From assembly GCF_902859725.1 (NCBI RefSeq), contig NZ_CADIJP010000007.1, forward strand, positions 1 through 64,000: a stretch of DNA of 64,000 bases, in the 5' to 3' direction. Source of the DNA: Achromobacter mucicolens (GTDB lineage: Bacteria; Pseudomonadota; Gammaproteobacteria; Burkholderiales; Burkholderiaceae_B). A program made the translations under genes and the position numbers. This document shows, in pieces, positions 60,764 through 64,000 of this stretch. The first letter of the stretch is position 1; the number at the start of each line of letters is the position of its first letter. The notes under the pieces are model-generated. The model saw nothing but the letters and a program-made list of their open reading frames with translations, ran no database searches and had not been told where the DNA came from.

Positions 60764-62041
60764 TCAAGCGCCGCGCAGCACGCGATCGAGTTCCAGCACC
60801 GACTGATACAGCACGCGGGTGCCGTCCAGGAGTTGCGCCGGTTCGATCCATTCTTCGGGGCAGTGGCTGCGGCCGTTCAGGCAGGGGATGAAGATCATGC
60901 CGATGGGGCCGGTGGGCGCCATGTAGACGGCGTCGTGACCGGCGCCGCTGGGCAGGCGCATCGACGCGTAGCCCAACTGGTCGGCGGCAGCCTTGACGGC
61001 GTCCATCACCAGGGGCGAACAGTCCGTGGGCTGCGCGCGGCTGAGCTGCGTGAAGCCGGCGGTCAGGCGAAGCGCCTTCAGGTCGTCCGCCACGCCGGCC
61101 ATCAGGGTTTCCGGAAAGGCATCGAGCACGGCGTTGCTGTCGCTGCGCATTTCCAGCGTCATCTCGACCCGGCCGGGCACCGCATTGGCCGCATTGGGCG
61201 TCATGGCCAGCCGGCCCACCGTGGCGACGACGTAATGCGGATTGCCGCTGGCGGCGCTGGCCTGGCGGTGGGCGGCGTCGATGATGCGGGCCGCGCCCAC
61301 CAGCGCGTCGCGCCGGATATCCATGGGCGTGGTGCCCGCGTGATCGGGTTGGCCCTCGACCACGATCTGCACGCGGCGGATGCCGACGATGTTGGTGACC
61401 ACGCCGATCGGCAGGTTGCGGCGCTCGAGCACGGGGCCCTGTTCGATGTGCAATTCGACGAAGGCGGCGGTCTCGCCCGCGCGGCGCAGCGGCGCATTCA
61501 GCGCCGCCGGATTGCCGCCGATGCGGGCGATGCCCTGCGCCAGCGTCTCGCCCTGCGGATTGCGCGCGGCCAGCATGTCGGCGCTGAGCTGCCCGCACAA
61601 CGCGCGGCTGCCCACGCAGGAAATGCCGTAGTCGCTGGGTTCCTCGGACAGGAAGTCGATGACCTCGAAGGGATGGTCGAGGGTGATGCCGTGTTCCTGC
61701 ATCGTGTGCGCGACCTCGATGCCTGCCAGCACGCCGATGATGCCGTCGAAGCGGCCGCCGCTCATGACGGTGTCGCAGTGCGAACCGGTGGCGATCGGCT
61801 TGCGCGCGGCGTCGCGCCCGGCGCGCGTGCCGACCAGGTTGCCGCCCGCGTCCAGGCGCGTGGCCAGCCCCGCGGCTTCGAACTCGCTGCGCAGCCAGGC
61901 GCGCGCGTCATCGAACAGCGGCGAAAAAGCGCGGCGCGTCCAGGGCACGTCGGGCAGGGTGAATTTGGACAGGGTGTCGACGCGCGCCCAGAGGCGTTCG
62001 GCGTTCAGGGGAGGAAAGGCGGGCGGTGTGGCTTGCGGCAT
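60764..62041 (-). CDS. M20-family zinc amidohydrolase (N-carbamoyl-L-amino acid hydrolase / allantoate amidohydrolase type)
   Basis: 425 residues. Zinc-binding and catalytic residues are visible in TGSHCDTVMSGGRFDGIIGV (His and Asp), FLSEEPSDYG (Glu-Glu), VELHIEQGPVLE (His) and NGRSHCPEEW (His). The dimerisation domain starts near GQPDHAGTTPMDIRRDA. Family members hydrolyse N-carbamoyl amino acids, allantoate or ureidoglycolate; the substrate here is not fixed by neighbours. First gene of a three-gene set with the thioredoxin-like and EamA genes. Confidence 0.88.
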   Translation of the reverse strand: MPQATPPAFPPLNAERLWARVDTLSKFTLPDVPWTRRAFSPLFDDARAWLRSEFEAAGLATRLDAGGNLVGTRAGRDAARKPIATGSHCDTVMSGGRFDGIIGVLAGIEVAHTMQEHGITLDHPFEVIDFLSEEPSDYGISCVGSRALCGQLSADMLAARNPQGETLAQGIARIGGNPAALNAPLRRAGETAAFVELHIEQGPVLERRNLPIGVVTNIVGIRRVQIVVEGQPDHAGTTPMDIRRDALVGAARIIDAAHRQASAASGNPHYVVATVGRLAMTPNAANAVPGRVEMTLEMRSDSNAVLDAFPETLMAGVADDLKALRLTAGFTQLSRAQPTDCSPLVMDAVKAAADQLGYASMRLPSGAGHDAVYMAPTGPIGMIFIPCLNGRSHCPEEWIEPAQLLDGTRVLYQSVLELDRVLRGA

Positions 62042-62071
62042 GAGACTTCCAGAAGATCCGCCCTGGATTAT

Positions 62072-62097
62072 GGCATCAATGCCATGGCATTCATGCC
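62072..62097. promoter_or_regulatory. Tandem GGCAT-N2-ATGCC palindromes upstream of the M20 hydrolase gene
   Basis: Two perfect small palindromes in tandem, GGCATCAATGCC (62072-62083) and GGCATTCATGCC (62086-62097), separated by AT; centres 14 bp apart. They lie 31-56 bp upstream of the M20 hydrolase ATG and just after the enoyl-CoA hydratase stop, both on the minus strand. This looks like an operator for a dimeric regulator; a terminator is less likely because no T-run follows. Confidence 0.5.
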
Positions 62098-62117
62098 GCC
62101 GCGCGCCGGGCCGCGGC

Positions 62118-62912
62118 CTACGTTGTTCTGCGCCAGGCTGGCTCGCGCTTTTCCAGGAAGGCGGTCACGCCTTCGCGCGCTTCCTCGGTGCTGCGGATGG
62201 CCGCGATGCGTTCGACCGAGTCGGCGATCAGGGCCCCATCCAGAGGCTGGCCCGCGAAGTCCCGCACCAGCCGCTTGCTGGCCTGCACGGCGCCCGGGCC
62301 ATTGGCGCACAAGGTGCGGCACAGCGCTTCGGCAGCCGCGAGCGCCAGCGCTGCGGGAACCACCTCGTGCACCAGCCCCAGCCGCAACGCGGTGGCGGCG
62401 TCAAAACGTTCGGCGGTCAGGAAGTACCGGTTGGCCGCGCGCTCGCCCAGGGCGCGGATCACATAGGGGCTGATGGTGGCGGGCAGCAGGCCCAGTCGGG
62501 TCTCGGACAGGCAGAAGTGCGCGCTGTCCGCCGCCACCGCCATGTCGCAGGCGGCCACCAGCCCCAAGCCGCCCGCGTAGGCATCGCCATTGACGCAGGC
62601 GACGATGGGTTTCGGGCAGGTCCAGACTGCGTGCAGCATGTCCGCCAGCCGCGTGGCGTCCTGCCGGTTGTCCGCGTCGGTCAGCGTGCCCATTTTGCGC
62701 ATCCAGTTCAGGTCGCCGCCGGCGCAGAACGCCTTGCCCGCACCCGTCAGCAGCAGGACCCGGACCTGGGCGTCTTCCACGGCCGTCTTGACCGCCGCCG
62801 TCAGCGCGGCGATCAGCGTTTCATCGAACGCGTTGCGCATGTCCGGCCGGTTCAGCGTCAGGCGGGCGATGGGGCCATCGAGGGCCAGGTCCAGCGGTGC
62901 GTTCGGCGTCAT
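62118..62912 (-). CDS. Enoyl-CoA hydratase (crotonase; LiuC/AtuE-like)
   Basis: 264-residue crotonase. Oxyanion-hole loop LLTGAGKAFCAGGDLNWM and NGDAYAGGLGLVAACDMAVAADSAHFCLSETRLGLLPATISPYVIRALG. The second block, with Gly where classical crotonases have the first catalytic Glu and with SETRLGLLPATISPYV, is typical of 3-methylglutaconyl/isohexenylglutaconyl-CoA hydratases (LiuC/AtuE). The other Liu/Atu genes are not adjacent, so the pathway is uncertain. Divergent from the SDR gene at 63051. Confidence 0.86.
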   Translation of the reverse strand: MTPNAPLDLALDGPIARLTLNRPDMRNAFDETLIAALTAAVKTAVEDAQVRVLLLTGAGKAFCAGGDLNWMRKMGTLTDADNRQDATRLADMLHAVWTCPKPIVACVNGDAYAGGLGLVAACDMAVAADSAHFCLSETRLGLLPATISPYVIRALGERAANRYFLTAERFDAATALRLGLVHEVVPAALALAAAEALCRTLCANGPGAVQASKRLVRDFAGQPLDGALIADSVERIAAIRSTEEAREGVTAFLEKREPAWRRTT

Positions 62913-63014
62913 GCGCGGTCTCCGGTGTTATTGATGATGGCTCAATCGGCGTGGCCATTTGCCTGGCTGATTCTATGGGTAAAAGCGCGATTTCGCGATA
63001 CTTCGTTTGGATAT

Positions 63015-63031
63015 ATTGAGTTATCCTCAAT
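63015..63031. promoter_or_regulatory. 17-bp perfect palindrome in the SDR promoter
   Basis: ATTGAGTTATCCTCAAT: six-base perfect arms around five bases, in an AT-rich patch 20 bp before the SDR ATG and about 100 bp from the divergent enoyl-CoA hydratase start. Arm length and AT-richness fit a MarR-, TetR- or GntR-type operator. No regulator gene lies beside it within the window. Confidence 0.55.
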
Positions 63032-63050
63032 AAAAAATCCGGAGACAGAC

Positions 63051-63962
63051 ATGAGCCAGCATCAGGGCGGCGCGTCCGCCCGTCAGCGTTACGCATCGGT
63101 ATTCCGGCCGGGATTGTTCGACGGCAAGACCGTCATGGTGACCGGCGGCGGCAGCGGCCTGGGCCGATGCACCGCGCATGAGCTGGCGGCGCTGGGCGCC
63201 GGCCTGGCGCTGGTGGGGCGCAACCCCGACAAGCTGCGCACCGTGGCCGAGGAAATCGCCGGCATCTACCCCGAAGCCGCCGGCCGCATCAGCCAGCATG
63301 CGTGCGACATCCGCGACGAGGCCGGCGTTCGCGGCGCCGTGGCCGATGCGCTGGCCGCGCACGGCGGGCTGGACGGCGTATTCAATTGCGCGGGCGGGCA
63401 GTTTCCCGCGCCGCTGGACCAGATCAGCCTGAACGGCTGGAACGCCGTGGTGCAGAACAACCTGCACGGGACGTTTTTGGTGTCGCGCGAGGTCTATACC
63501 CAGCACATGCGCCAGCACGGCGGCGCCATCGTCAACATGCTGGCCGACATCTGGGGCGGCATGCCGGGGATGGGGCATTCCGGCGCGGCGCGCGCGGGCG
63601 TGTGGAACCTGACCGAAACCGCCGCCTGCGAGTGGGCGCATGCCGGCGTGCGCGTGAACGCGGTGGCGCCGGGCTGGATCGCCTCCAGCGGCATGGACAG
63701 CTACGACGAGCATTACCGCGGCGTGTTGCGCGAACTGAAGACCAAGGTTCCGCTGCAGCGTTTCGGCACCGAGGCCGAGCTGGCCGCGGCGGTCGTTTTC
63801 CTGCTGTCGCCCGCGGCGGCGTTCATCAATGGCAGCGTTATCCGCGTCGATGGCGGCGTGCCCAATGCGCGCCATTCGTGGAACCTGCAGCCGGCCGAGC
63901 GCGGCCAGGCCTACAACGGCTTTCCTCAGTACGTGCCGCCGTCGCTGTTTTCGGAAGATTGA
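63051..63962 (+). CDS. Short-chain dehydrogenase/reductase, 2,4-dienoyl-CoA reductase-like
   Basis: 303 residues. Rossmann motif VTGGGSGLG near residue 27 and NCAGG are intact. The usual catalytic Tyr-x-x-x-Lys is not present: the region reads ADIWGGMPGMGHSGAARAGVWNLTETAACEWAHAGVRVNAVAPGWI. That matches peroxisomal/bacterial 2,4-dienoyl-CoA reductases (HxGxAKA-type), where the active site differs from classical SDRs. A GGAG ribosome site precedes the ATG. The next gene starts five bases after the stop. Divergent from an enoyl-CoA hydratase, so probably in acyl-CoA breakdown. Confidence 0.85.
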   Translation: MSQHQGGASARQRYASVFRPGLFDGKTVMVTGGGSGLGRCTAHELAALGAGLALVGRNPDKLRTVAEEIAGIYPEAAGRISQHACDIRDEAGVRGAVADALAAHGGLDGVFNCAGGQFPAPLDQISLNGWNAVVQNNLHGTFLVSREVYTQHMRQHGGAIVNMLADIWGGMPGMGHSGAARAGVWNLTETAACEWAHAGVRVNAVAPGWIASSGMDSYDEHYRGVLRELKTKVPLQRFGTEAELAAAVVFLLSPAAAFINGSVIRVDGGVPNARHSWNLQPAERGQAYNGFPQYVPPSLFSED

Positions 63963-63967
63963 AGGCG

Positions 63968-64000
63968 ATGCAGCGCATTCTGGACTTCGCCCCGGAACTG
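63968..64000 (+). CDS. Start of a further gene, cut by the window edge
   Basis: Eleven codons (MQRILDFAPEL) are visible after a GAAGGC site, five bases beyond the SDR stop. This is probably the next gene of the SDR operon; the context suggests an acyl-CoA metabolism enzyme, but too little is present to name it. Confidence 0.5.
   Translation, partial: MQRILDFAPEL

Overview
The window is about 64 kb of GC-rich (roughly two-thirds G+C) chromosome from a betaproteobacterium. Gene content and protein sequences fit Alcaligenaceae, most likely Achromobacter or a close Bordetella relative. The clues are a blue/green-type copper nitrite reductase whose ligands all match the Alcaligenes/Achromobacter enzyme at a constant offset, many LysR, LysE and EamA genes, and a complete aryl-polyene cluster. 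I saw no tRNA, rRNA, insertion sequence, prophage or CRISPR array. It reads as ordinary chromosome with two specialised blocks.

Layout. 1-11 kb: the 3'-truncated penicillin-binding protein 1A gene, an AraC regulator divergent from a fosmidomycin-resistance-type MFS pump, a membrane diguanylate cyclase, a lipoprotein S9 peptidase, a small lipoprotein, a thioesterase, DNA polymerase IV and a YqeY protein. 11.1-27.2 kb: an aryl polyene (APE) lipid cluster in which about 17 minus-strand genes overlap or nearly touch, in the order apeC-D-E-F-G-H/I-J(split)-K-L-M-[FAD halogenase-like]-N-O-P-Q-R plus a small secreted protein. A phosphopantetheinyl transferase that can activate the two carrier proteins is divergent from apeC. 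27.2-29.0 kb: flavohaemoglobin hmp with an NsrR-type palindrome, followed by nsrR itself. 29-43 kb: amino-acid catabolism (dadA, monofunctional proline dehydrogenase), regulators paired with their likely targets, a GST/PNPOx pair, an HxlR/MFS pair with twin operators, and an acyl-CoA ligase/dehydrogenase pair resembling DmdB/DmdC. 43-50.5 kb: nitrogen-oxide respiration, with the quinol NO reductase, a NirV-like lipoprotein, an Fnr-type regulator, nirK with an upstream TTG-N8-CAA box, and a small cytochrome c. 50.5-64 kb: transporters, glutathione reductase, a MocR regulator, a carotenoid oxygenase with a 12-base poly-G/poly-C leader tract, an M20 amidohydrolase, an enoyl-CoA hydratase and an SDR.

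How the genes work together. In the APE cluster the ligase loads an aromatic starter onto a carrier protein. ApeC/ApeO and ApeR extend it, ApeQ reduces, and ApeP and the ApeI domain dehydrate, giving a conjugated polyene. ApeD and the ApeJ pieces attach it to a lipid anchor, and ApeL/ApeM/ApeN move it to the outer membrane. The inserted FAD enzyme carries flavin-halogenase signatures, which suggests a halogenated polyene. In the nitrogen-oxide block nitrite is reduced to NO by NirK, probably fed by the small cytochrome c. NO is removed by quinol NO reductase when oxygen is low and by Hmp under NsrR control otherwise.

The most unusual items are the halogenase-like gene inside the APE operon, the fused ApeH-ApeI protein, the CxxCxxC tail on the Fnr-type regulator between nirV and nirK, and the homopolymer tract upstream of the carotenoid oxygenase.
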